64,000 nt of DNA. It comes from Cyprinodon diabolis. Lineage: Eukaryota > Chordata > Actinopteri > Cyprinodontiformes > Cyprinodontidae. The stretch's first letter is position 1, and each line of letters starts with the position of its first letter. Below the pieces are notes generated by a model that was not told the DNA's origin, ran no database searches, and saw only the letters and a program-made list of their open reading frames with translations. The stretch spans positions 24,023,501-24,087,500 of the forward strand of contig CM060070.1 of assembly GCA_030533445.1 (NCBI GenBank), in the 5' to 3' direction. Positions 11,774 to 24,500 of this stretch are shown here, in pieces. The translations under genes and the position numbers were made by a program.

Positions 11774-14700
11774 CTATGACTGCATGCAGAGTGGACTCAT
11801 TGCTAATCTTGTTAGCAATCTTGCACACCTTTTGTAATCTAAAAAAAAGAAACAATGAAAGAATGGTCATTAGCAGTTTTAAATCAAACACTACAATTCA
11901 AAGAACAGGTTTCTTAAATACAGCAACTCTGCAGAGAATGAAAAATATCTGTTGAATATTATATTATCTATAACTTAGAAATAGGCAATTTATTTTGAAT
12001 AACCGTGTGTCATTTTCATCTTTATGAAGAAATAATCCAGGAATTGCTTTTTAAAGGTTCATAAAATTATTGCAAACTGGGTAAATTCAGCGAGTAGCAT
12101 CAATGACCACAACCATTAAAACATTTTTTTTTTTTTTTGCTGCTTATTTCTTAATAAATAGAAAGTACATTTATATCTGTATTAATTTGTGAATTTAACC
12201 CATAACTTCCCATAATTTAGTGCGGGTCTATGTAAATTGATCAACCTCGGGCAGCAATGGCGGATAATGCTAGTAAATACAAATAGAAATAAGTAGAACT
12301 TGAAATATTACACTTTTAGAACCCAAGCGTGTTGACCTAAAATGTTTACTAGGTTTATTAAGACCCAACTTAGTTTAAGAAAGAGATGCTGCATTTCTCT
12401 GCAGCAGCTTTCTTAACAGCTATCATCTGACCAGGAGGTCCTCCTTGATTTAATCTTTACATGCCCGCAGCCACTGTAACACCGCTACAATTTCTAAAGG
12501 ACTACATTTTAAAAAATCTGCACCAGCCAAATATATTTAATTTATCCTCATTAATGTGGTTTAAAAGCTAACATTATGTTCAGAAATCTAATTCTTCTTT
12601 AAAAAAAAACCTCTACACAAACATTTGTTATTTTAAATAATGCACTTAAGTTTATATCTTTTCTAGAAGAAAATAGATCTTCTGCAGCTATTTGAAATTC
12701 ATCAGAACATATCATGCTGAAGGCAGTTCCTGTTTGACTGATATATGTTGATAATGAAAATGAAAAACATCTTTATTTAAATAAAAATGTATGCATAGGT
12801 TTTTCCTTAACGTTTGTCATATGGCGTATGTTTCTCCTCCTTTTTTTTTATTTTTGTAAGATTTGCCATAATTATTATATTGTATTTTCTATGATTTTTT
12901 TTTACTTCCATAAATACATTAAGGCCTTCAAAGCTCTGTTCCTCATGTGGTCAAAGCTGCTAGGTGACCAAAGTTACACTGAGAGGAAGGCCCCGCTCAC
13001 TTAGACTAGGTCCTTTGAAGGACCATCAATTTAGAGACACCCCTAAAAGACAACGTCTGGATATGATGAGGATGTTCACTCAGCTTCTTCAGTCGGCCAA
13101 TGGTGAGCCCTGTTCCTTATGGGGCCAAAGCATGCTCTACAGTACAAAATAAAATAATTACCGAGCGTAAGAAATTATCACAAGGTTCTCAAAATGTTGT
13201 GATCTACAAAATGTTGTGATTCAATATGTGGTGCAAGTAATTTCCTAACTTGTTAAAAGTCTTGTTAAAATACAAATATCTGTCTCTAAATGTTTGTCAC
13301 AGTGGAAAGATTCAGGATGCCTGGGCAAATCTTAATGAACACAAGTCTAGACTGGAAATCAACAAATACATTACAAAGATAATAAGGCAGCAACTGACTT
13401 TATAGCGATCGTGCTAATGTGATAAATATTGGCTTCCTGAGCTAAGGACTGCTCCTGATATCTATTGTTGCTCATCCTAATCCACCACCAGGAGGCTCAC
13501 AGCTGGAACCGAAACCTGAGCTGAAAAACTTGCAAAGTTCTATGGACATAAGCTCATTGGAGCTGGATAAAAATATTATAAACATATGTTCTCTTGTAAG
13601 ATAAATTTATGTCTGTGCCTGCTTTGAACACACACATACAACCGCATAATTTTCAATTCCCTTTGGGCTTTTAGCAATAGTTGCAACAGCTTTGATAGTT
13701 CACAGTGTCTATGGATGGGATGACTTGGACTAATGTGAAGGTACTTTTGAATTTAGTGGACTTGCTGGATTTTTGGAGACAAATGACTATTAAGACAGAA
13801 TCCATTGAGCCTTTTTCTATGCTTTTGTAACTCTGTTCAGGTTTGTAAGGAGCTCTGTGTCCTGCTGTTTGTTCTCAGGATGGATTTAAATTTTGATCAT
13901 TTTACCTTTTGTTTATTAATTTCAGTTATTTTGGCTATACATCCATCACTGCTAAAACATAGCCTGTAGTTTTTAAAAACAGAGTACACTTTTAGAACAG
14001 CGTTCATCAGTGATGAACTGCATTAAGTCTTATTTTGAAATAAAAACAGCATTTATTAATCCTCCAATGGGTTAGAATCAGTTCAAACAGAAAAAGTAAC
14101 AGCCTCAGTCATATTGTGAGGATGACAAAATATTCTTCATTACCTTCTGATAATAATGAACCATGAAATAAAAATCAACCATTCCCAACTCTGGATTATG
14201 GAAAGAGGATCTCTGTCTTTTTCCCTTTCTGCTTGCTTTTTCTTCTGCTTTTCATTTAAGCAGGAACACGCAAGAAAACTCTCCATAAAAGAGAGTCCTA
14301 GAATCAGCAGATTTAGCTTAGTAAAGTCTATTGAAGCATTCAAATGGTTTAGAACATATGACCTATTTTTCTCAAGAAAATCATTGATTATTTTGCATTT
14401 TCCTTCCTTTATATCTAGGCAGTCACATGGAAAAGCTGGTGTAATGCTGCCATCATATATATAAGTTATGAGGCAAAAAAATAACTTATATGTAACTAAA
14501 AACATCTGCAGGGAAACACCTGGACAACCAGAAGCATTTTAAATGCAAGAATCATCTACACTGTAAACTTAGCCATGAAAAAAATAATTTATAAATATCC
14601 AAAAAGCATTTAAAACAATTAAACACTCATAGAGTTGTGCGCTATTAAATGTATCCATTCGTCAGGATCAATTATTGGCTTTTAGTACTTGGTTAGGATT

Positions 14701-17700
14701 AGGGTTACCTGGCCCCTTTTTAGATTAAAATCCACATTTTTACTGTTTGTGTGCCGTGAATTTTCTCTCACATCGGCACAATTTGAAAGATTCTAAAGAA
14801 AGAAAAGCATCTCAGTTTTTCAAACAGGATAAAACAAAGTATACCTGTATGGGAGAAGCCTTTGCATGTGTGCAGTGATTGCAATCAGGAGAAACTAACA
14901 AGGGCACAAAAAGCAAAAGGGATAGTAGCCAGTTTAAAAACCAAAGTAGTGGTCCTATTATGGTTATCATGATTCCTACCATTCGGAAAGCTTATTTATC
15001 AATGTTGCTTTTTTTTGCAGGTGGCACTGCACATGTTTTAAAGCACATACCGCCTACTAGTGGCGTGGCAGGGAAGTAACACCGTTTGAGCAGTTCTACT
15101 TTTGTGTTGGAGTCAGAGATCAGAATTGAAACATTGTCATTTAGACGTGTTAAAAAATAATAATATTCCTGCTTTTTAGTGACCGCCGTTGTGTGCACAG
15201 GACCTAAACAATGCATCAACAGCATATAGACCTTTAATTAACTAAATTGGTTTTGGTTCAGTTTACGGCTTGATTGACCTACAAAACATTTCTAAAAAAT
15301 AAGAAGTACAGTATGTTAACATAGTTCAAAAGAATAACACATTGTGCACTCATCTAAGAAATCTAACAACAAATGAAGAGAGAAATTTGTTCAGCTTGAC
15401 AAACAAATGCAACAGATCAAGACTGTAAAAAGAGCTGTTCCTCATTAACCTGATCTTATATTCAGTTGTTCCTTTTTCTTTGGACACAAATGAATGTTCA
15501 ACAAGAAAACAAATTAGAGAATGGTCTTTATATGCTTGAGGAAATTGCAGTACCTTGGAGAAATCCAGCTGGGGGGATGTGATTTCAGAAAATGTTGCTC
15601 ACTGCATTTTGCTCTTTGCTTAAGAAATGTAATAAACCAGAGTACAGTTGCATTTCTGTTTGCTTGTTACCAGCCTCAGTCAAGGTGTTCAAAAAGCGAA
15701 ACATGAGAGCAGGCTTTAGCTCTCCTAAAACTATTTACAGCATTATCATAAACTGTTGATTGCATTCATTAATGTCAAATGTAGCACAACAAATTTAGCA
15801 TTATTGGGGTATTATTAGATATAGGGCCAGGTTGGTTTAGATACCCTTTTTTTCCATTAAAATATTGAAACATTATTCAAAAACTGCTTTTTTGGATTAA
15901 CTCTATTGTCTGTTATTAAAACACATAATTAGGACAAAAAAAGCACCTAAAAAAATCTGTTGGTTTTGTTCTTTTTAAGGGTAATGAGCATACTAAGCAT
16001 TTGACTTGCTATTTTAGAGGTTTCCTCGTTTGAAAATGTAAGACCTCATGAAGAGAATCACGAAATGACTTTAAAACAGCTAAACACTTTCTTTTACTTT
16101 ATTGATATCTTGATGCAGAGCAATAAAACTGTCAATTATAAATTGATATATGTTATCAATGTACAGTTGTAATTTCATCTAAAATGCACTTAAGTTGATA
16201 TGAAGATAAAAAAATTAAATGAAAAGATAATTAAACAGAAAAAAGAACCTGTAAGTAATCCATCCATAAATCTATATGATAAAATAACTTTACCGTTCTG
16301 CCAACAACTGTTTGCTCACATAAAACAATGCCAGCAATGTAATAACAAAAAGATATTTTCTGGGCAATTAAGAGACAAAATTTCATGAAAGGAAAAAAAT
16401 TAGGCGCATGAAAAGAAAATGACTGTAAAGAATAATTTTCAGTAGAATAAAAAAGGCAAATACACACATGCTGGTCTGGAGCAATCCCTTGTGGTGTGGT
16501 ATAGTCTGTGGAAGTGTGTTTTACACTCTGACGAGAACTTGACATGTCCTGCTTGAGAAAAGAAAAGTTCACATTAGGTAAAATAAAACAGACGTCATGT
16601 GAACTAAAGTGATATTTTTGTCCTCTTCAGGAATTGATGTCGTTGCTAGTTTGCTAGTTGGTTTTCGTCCACTTCTTCCAGTTTAGGAGTGCTTTTCCTA
16701 AATATGTACAATTCATTGTCAAATATCCTTTTTTGGTCAAAAACTAAACATTATATTAATGACACGAATTTTATGGCTGATTTCCAAACTCTAATGCTTT
16801 TATTTATTTATTTTTAGCAGATTTTGAGTTTTCTTTCTGAAATATGATGTAAAATATAAAAAAGAATATTGAAAAGCTTTTTATTCCAGTGCTTTTGTCT
16901 GTAGGAGCTTAGTAACTACTTATCATAGGAAAACATTTTACTATCATTTTGCCATTCTACAGAGTCTTTAATACCTTAACTTAGCAACGCTGAAAATAAT
17001 AATACAGCAGTCTCTGTGTGTATTACCACAGGAACAAGCTGCCAACATTCCCATATCCAATATTTTAAATTGCTGACAGAAGTTAAAAGCTTCAAGGGAT
17101 AAAACACTACTTTTCTTTACTCCTTTACTTTCTGTTAACTACTAAATGTATTGCGTTCTACTGAAGCATTAATGAACCATAGACATGTCTCAAATTGCAA
17201 AACAAACCATGTTTGAAGTTAGTAAACTGTGGGATTTGCTTTATGCTCTGATGCTAACCACTCTGACAAAAGGGTCTTAAGCTCCATATCGTCTGTTTAC
17301 TTGCAGATAAGTCTTTGCTTTAATACATAAGAATCAAACTGACAGGCCTATTGCAGCATTTGTTGAATTATTCTTTATGCTAAAGGGCTAAGCCATTTAA
17401 ATCAAGTGTTTTGGGTCATGTACACTGGCCTTCTTTTGTTTTATGTGTGCTACTAATTCATTCCACTGCAACCTTTTACAGGGGCTGATGAGTACTTTGT
17501 AACTGCAACCATATTGGAGCTTGTGTTTCCTTTGCTTTCCCAGCTAGAGCTCTAACTTCAGAGGGTTTTTTTTTTTTTGCGACTGGGAATTTGGAAAAAT
17601 CTGACTTCCAAATACAAATAGAATGCACAATTAGTATAATTTACTGACTGGAAAAGCTCCAAATTTTTAGAACAGAGGTCTCCATCCAGGACCAAAAATC

Positions 17701-19290
17701 CAGCCCATCTGAAAGTCGTCTAGTTCTAGTCATCAGCCAATTCCTCTGTTAAGATGTGACTCAGAAGAAAAGTATCCTAAAGTAAGGACCTCAACAGTAA
17801 CCTAAACAATACTCCAGGTACCCAAGGAGATCTGGGTCTTAATAAAACCAGTAAGAAAATCTTTCTTCAGTTTTCTTGCATAGCGTGTTGAATAAATGCT
17901 GCCCTGGTATTACCTAACACTAAATGATTATTGAGCAATCTTTTTGGCCACATATCTATCCAGCTTATGCTTTGTAAAAAAATCAACAAACAGTGAGGAA
18001 CACCCCTCATTGTAAACTAGCAGTATCCCATTGTAAATATTGTAAAGTGGTCAGTTTTTAACTGTACTTGGAGTGAAGTACAACCAAGTTGTTAGTTATA
18101 ATTATGTCTAAGATTTTCTGCACCAATGATTATGCTTCCAGCTTTTCATACCAATAATGAAGTCTACTAACAGGTCCTAAGACAAATAATCAGCTTAGCT
18201 TAGCAATGCCTTCAACTTAATTCTGTCAGTTTCAGACCATGTGCTGTTTCTTTAAACTACTGCCTTGCAGCTAAGCCAGACGACCCCATTCTGACCCAAA
18301 AAAGAACAGTGTTCACAAAGCTTTCTACGACTTTACTATGCTGTATATTGACTTGCAGGAATGAAAATGTCTTTCTAAGAGGGGCAAAACTGAGAGATCC
18401 CTGCCAAAAGTTGCATGGGATTGATGCCAAATATGTTCTTGAAGTTGTTTCCCAGATAAAACAGTTTACAATGCCTGCCAACTGCAACAGAGAATCACAG
18501 CTAAAATGTTTGCATTTGTTAGAGGATTTACTTTTGATCTATTTTCTTTAGTGGAGATCTTCTTACCTCCAAAATGCTGAATGAATTTGTCCTTCAGGTG
18601 TGCATCTCTGGGAACAATATCTGAAACAAAAACCAGTCGTGAGGTTTTACAGCTGAACCGTGTATAAGGCCTTCAATCATATATGGTATCTGATTGGAGG
18701 CCTTTCTATAACCAGATTTGGGTGCAAAGGGACAATTAGTGCAGAGAGAAATCATATTGACAAAACTGCATTGCCTTACAAATGGATTAAAACCTTTGGA
18801 TTATTTCATTTAATGTTTCATTTTTCATTTTGCCATCTTACCTATGCTATTGTAAGGCACTTTATTAAAATTTGAATTAATAAATATTTTACAGATACAC
18901 CCCTGTGTTAAATAAAAGAAAATACATTTTTTTGAATAAATTCTTAGCTTTATAAGCATATATATACAGTAAGTTTGGACATACCTTCTCAATCAAACAG
19001 TTTTCCTTATTTTCATGACTATGAAAATTGTAGATTCACACTGAAGGCTTCAAAACTATGAATTAACACATGTGGAATTAATAACTTGACAAAAAAGTGT
19101 AAAACAACTGAAAATATGTTTTATATTCTAGGTTCTTGAAAGTGGCCACCTTTAAAAGGCAGTCACCTGAAATGTTTTTCCAAAAGTCTGGAAGGAATTC
19201 CCAGAAATGCTTCGCACTTGTTGGCAAAATATATGTATATTTATATTTATATACATATATTACATTAATAAATATATATTACATAAATAA

Positions 19291-19344
<54 letters not shown>

Positions 19345-19779
19345 TTCTGCACACCCATCACTGTGTGCACGGTGCGGCCCCCAGGTATCTCACTGAACTG
19401 CTCACACCACACACCTCTTCCCGGACCCGGTCAGGCCAACGGCACCGTCTGGCCCCACCCAGGACACGGCTTAAAACAATGGGCGATAGGGCCGTCGAAG
19501 CCGCAGCTCCCCATCTGTGGAATGCCCTCCCAGACCACCTTAGGGCCCCACAGCAATGGATTGTTTTAAGAAAGGACTAAAAACTTTCCTTTTTAGAAAT
19601 GCCTACAATTGTTGATTTTAGATTTTTTAATAGGCTACGTATGCCTTTTAATGTATTGATTTTAATGATTGTCTTTTTTAATGTTATGGTCTTTTAAACT
19701 TGTTTTAATTTTCCCTTTTTTTAAATGTAGCACTTTGAGATTTGAAGTCAAATGTAAAGTGCGTTATAAATAAAATTCA

Positions 19780-19864
<85 letters not shown>

Positions 19865-19868
19865 TATA

Positions 19869-19908
<40 letters not shown>

Positions 19909-21491
19909 AAGGAAAATAACGCTCTCTCTCACTATATATATATACACATATATTATATATTATTATATATATAATATATATATTTATGTATAATTATATA
20001 TATTTATATATATATATATAAAATATTGAGATATATATGTATAAAATATCTCTCTCTTACTATATATGTATATATATTATATATACATATATATGAATAT
20101 ATATATATATATATATGAATATATATATATATCTATACGTATATATATATATATATACGTATATACATACATATATATACATACATACATATACACTATA
20201 TTGCCAAAAGTATTTGCTCACCCATCCAAATTATTGGAATCAGGTGTTCCAATCACTTCCATGGCCACAGGTGTATAAATTCAAGCACCTAGGCATGCAG
20301 ACTGTTTTTACAAACATTTGTGAAAGAATGGGTCGCTCTCAGGAGCTCAGTGAATTCCAGCGTGGAACTGTGATAGGATGCCACCTGTGCAACAAATCCA
20401 GTCGTGAAATTTCCTCGCTCCTAAATATTCCACAGTCAACTGTCAGCTGTATTATAAGAAAATGGAAGTGTTTGGGAACGACAGCAACTCAGCCACGAAG
20501 TGGTAGGCCACGTAAACTGACGGAGCGGGGTCAGCGGATGCTGAAGCGCATAGTGCGAAGAGGTCGCCAACTTTCTGCAGAGTCAATCACTACAGACCTC
20601 CAAACTTCATGTGGCCTTCAGATTAGCTCAAGAACAGTGCGCAGAGAGCTTCATGGAATGGGTTTCCATGGTCGAGCAGCTGCATCCAAGCCATACATAA
20701 CCAAGTGCAATGCAAAGCGTCGGATGCGGTGGTGTAAAGCACGCCGCCACTGGACTCTAGAGCAGTGGAGACGCGTTCTCTGGAGTGACGAATCGCGCTT
20801 CTCCATCTGGCAATCTGATGGACGGGTCTGGGTTTGGCGGTTGCCAGGAGAACGGTACTTGTCTGACTGCATTGTGCCAAGTGTAAAGTTTGATGGAGGG
20901 GGGATTATGGTGTGGGGTTGTTTTTCAGGAGCTGGGCTTGGCCCCTTAGTTCCAGTGAAAGGAACTCTGAATGCTTCAGCATACCAAGACATTTTGGACA
21001 ATTCCATGCTCCCAACTTTGTGGGAACAGTTTGGAGCTGGCCCCTTCCTCTTCCAACATGACTGTGCACCAGTGCACAAAGCAAGGTCCATAAAGACATG
21101 GATGACAGAGTCTGGTGTGGATGAACTTGACTGGCCTGCACAGAGTCCTGACCTCAACCCGATAGAACACCTTTGGGATGAATTAGAGCGGAGACTGAGA
21201 GCCAGGCCTTCTCGTCCAACATCAGTGTGCGACCTCACAAATGCGCTTCTGGAAGAATGGTCAAAAATTCCCATAAACACACTCCTAAACCTTGTGGACA
21301 GCCTTCCCAGAAGAGTTGAAGCTGTTCTAGCTGCAAAGGGTGGACCGACGTCATATTGAACCCTATGGATTAGGAACGGGATGTCACTTAAGCTCATATG
21401 TGAGTCAAGGCAGGTGAGCAAATACTTTTGGCAATATAGTGTATATATACACATGTATATATATATATGTGTGTGTGGTTAAATGGTTGTT

Positions 21492-21528
<37 letters not shown>

Positions 21529-24500
21529 GCATTGCCGCAACACTAATACTAATACTAAGTATAAGATATTTACATCATATGTCAGGGTGGATCAGTGAAA
21601 GCTATGGGCACGTAAACAAAGGAAATGAAGGGATCTCACTTCTCTTACTGACTGTAGGCCTGGTTTGCTGCTAAGTCTGTCCACCTATTAGTGCCTTGGA
21701 GGAGGGAGCAGCCCTCTCTGCTAGCCAAAGATGGTAAACTTAGAGCGAATCAGAAAATAATCACTACAGTAGATTTGTTGCTGGTCCATCCATACATCTA
21801 TCCATTATCTTACACGCCTATCCCAAGTGGGGTCGTGAGGGGTGCTGTTGCCTACAGTATCTCCAGCTGTCTACGGACAAGAGGCGGGGTACACCCTGGA
21901 CAGGTCGCCAGTTGATCGCAGGGCAACACAGAGACAAACAGGACAAACAACCATTTAACCACACACACACACCTAAGGGGACTTTAGAGAAGCCAATTAA
22001 CCTAAAAGTCATGTTTTTGGACTGTGGGAGGAAGCCAGAGTACCCAGAGAGAACCCAAACATGCTCAGGGAGAACATACAAACTCCATGCAGAAAGACCC
22101 CAGGGCAGGAATTGAACCCAGAACCTTTTGCTGCAAGGCAGCAGTACTACCCACTGCGCAACTGAGCAGCCCTCATTGCTGACCGTTTAAAAAGAAAAGT
22201 TTCTAGATCACTGAATATAACAACAAAGTCTAAACAGGCAACAGTGGCATTACTTGAATTGAAGCCCATACCGAGTTGCCTCACAGAGAAAACTCAGCTC
22301 CCGCATTTGAATATAGGAAAAAGAATTTAAAGACACAGAAAAATAAAGAACCCAAAAATAAAAACGGGAGCAACCAAGAGCAATTTAGTGTAGAGGTCTT
22401 TCAATGGGGTCTTTACAAACCCCTACTTAGGCTGAGTAATGGTGTGTAAAAAATCCTGCTTCAAGATCTCTACCCACTGGTCTCCACCAACCCTTTTCCA
22501 TTTCTCACCTATTTTATCCACTCAGCAACACACCCACTCAAGAACGATCGCCATCAGATCTTACCTGAAGCTGCATTCTAAAGACAAGGTTAAATATGAT
22601 AAGATGGTTATTCGCAATTACAGTCAGGACACTTCATTACAGCAATCAGAAGTCACTTAAGTTAGTATTGCTTTGGTGTGTGTCAGGATTCTGTGTCTCG
22701 TGCTCTGCTGATTCTCTTCCGCAGGTGACTGTTGTTGACAGGTGGGCGTGGCCCCGCACCTTCGGTTCGTTGGGGCTGCTCTGGCTGGATCTTAAAAGGA
22801 GTTTTCAGTCAGCTAAAGGACGCCAGAGTGTTAGACCGTTGTGATACGCCTAGGCCACTGTCCAGTCGACAGTTCTTTGTTCCTGTGAGTTAAACGTTTT
22901 AAATTCCTAGTTCTAACTCTTTTCTCCTGTCTCTCTCAGTTCATCGTGCTTTGAATTTCTCACCCATCGTGTCAACGTGCGCTTAGGACTGGTTCCTGAA
23001 TCCCAGCTGCCCAGATTCTGCTCTGGCGTTCCCCTCAAGCCCCCTTGGTGTTACCGAGCTGGACAAGAGAACCCCCTTTTCTGGATTCACTCTGGTTCCT
23101 TCAGCTGCTCCTCGAGGCTGTCTCCGCTGTGGTGCTGCTCGGGCTCCAGCTTATGTAGCATACACTAGCCCACCTGTCACTCAGCCATCTCCTCCCATTG
23201 GAAAGCAGTGAGTCGCAGAATCCCATCTTCCACTCACCCTCCACGGATAAGTTATCCGTACCTGGTGGTAAGCGAAGTGGCATCAGCGCAGATCTCCGAT
23301 ACTCTACTAGTGTTAATCAGTGTCCTATTTCCTCTTGCAGTGCTCCTAACTCTGACATTCCGAACCTTGCCTGCAGCTCACGTAGTGAGCTACTGTATTC
23401 ATATCTGTGTATAGCCTAAATAAACATCTTTAACTGCTCCTTGTTCCTTCTTCTCCGACTGTGTCTGCATGTGGGCCAAACGCAGTGTGTAAATTTGCCA
23501 AAACAATGTCAGGCTCCATATTTTGTCAAGCTCCTCCCTGATCTGACTACTGATGACATGTTTAGCTACATCTTTTCATTCAACCCTTGCTTTTCTAGGT
23601 GCTGTCCTGAAGCCAGCGTGGGCTAAATTGATAATTGGTTCTTCTTCTGATTTTGACAGAATGCATGGATCCCACTTTGGATGGAGCAACATTTCTTTTT
23701 TAAAAAAATTCAAGTCCTAATATGGTCTGACAATTCCAAGTCAAGACCAGGAAGCAGAGATGTAGTTTAACACATATCTGCAGCTTCTCTACTGTTACCC
23801 ACAGGTATTGAATAGAGTGAGAATGAAATAGATGAGGAAAAAAATTAAATGGAGAAAATGATGAAAACTTCATGAAAATTAATACAACTCTAGTTCAGTA
23901 ACATAATTAGACATATGCAACTGATTAAATATGAGCTCTCTCTTCTAAAGATGTTAGATGATAACTTGATTTTTTATAGTTAGATTGATTTCTTTTTTTC
24001 TCAAAAACCTGGATGCATCATAATGATTATATAAATATCAATGAACAAACTCCTTGTAGTTATTCAAATTTTCATATTTCAAGAAATTCAGGCCTAGGGA
24101 GAAGTAACAAACACCTTTTATTCTGATTTATTAATTAATCCAAAACCAATAAATACAACAATCTTTATTTATTGTAACCCTTTGTTCCCCTACCCAAATT
24201 GTAAGATTGTGTTGTCCATCAGGCCATTACTTTCCTTTTTAGATTTGTTTTCAAATTCCCATCTAATTTGGTTACAGTAAATACTGATAAAGTCAGTATA
24301 GTGAAGAATTTTAATGTTCATAATTAGAACGAACGTGATAGCTCAAATGCAGTCTGATACTATCTTAGAGTCAAGTTGCTTTGTTCAAAATGTACACAGA
24401 CCCACACATATTTATTTTTATACTTTGGACCTTGTTCCTACATGTGGCATTGATTATTAAAAATAACAGTATTTTCTCACAACCTTGTCCAATCTAACTG

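Noticed and set aside
12940..13130. Possible duplicated exon-like motif (CTGTTCCTYATG...CAAAGC) and a 62-codon ORF
   Set aside because: Only two imperfect short matches 165 bases apart, with no splice sites or domain.
14140..14505. ORFs of about 100-120 codons open on both strands with a cysteine-containing minus product
   Set aside because: No signal peptide, domain or splice support. Overlapping open frames on both strands in AT-rich intron are expected by chance, and it lies inside an alkal1 intron.
18257..18551. Overlapping ORFs just downstream of alkal1 exon 2
   Set aside because: They begin beyond the exon 2 donor, are open in opposing strands, and do not fit the ALKAL protein.
20651..21454. 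267-codon minus-strand ORF
   Set aside because: It is the antisense shadow of the intact Tc1 transposase and includes its terminal repeat.
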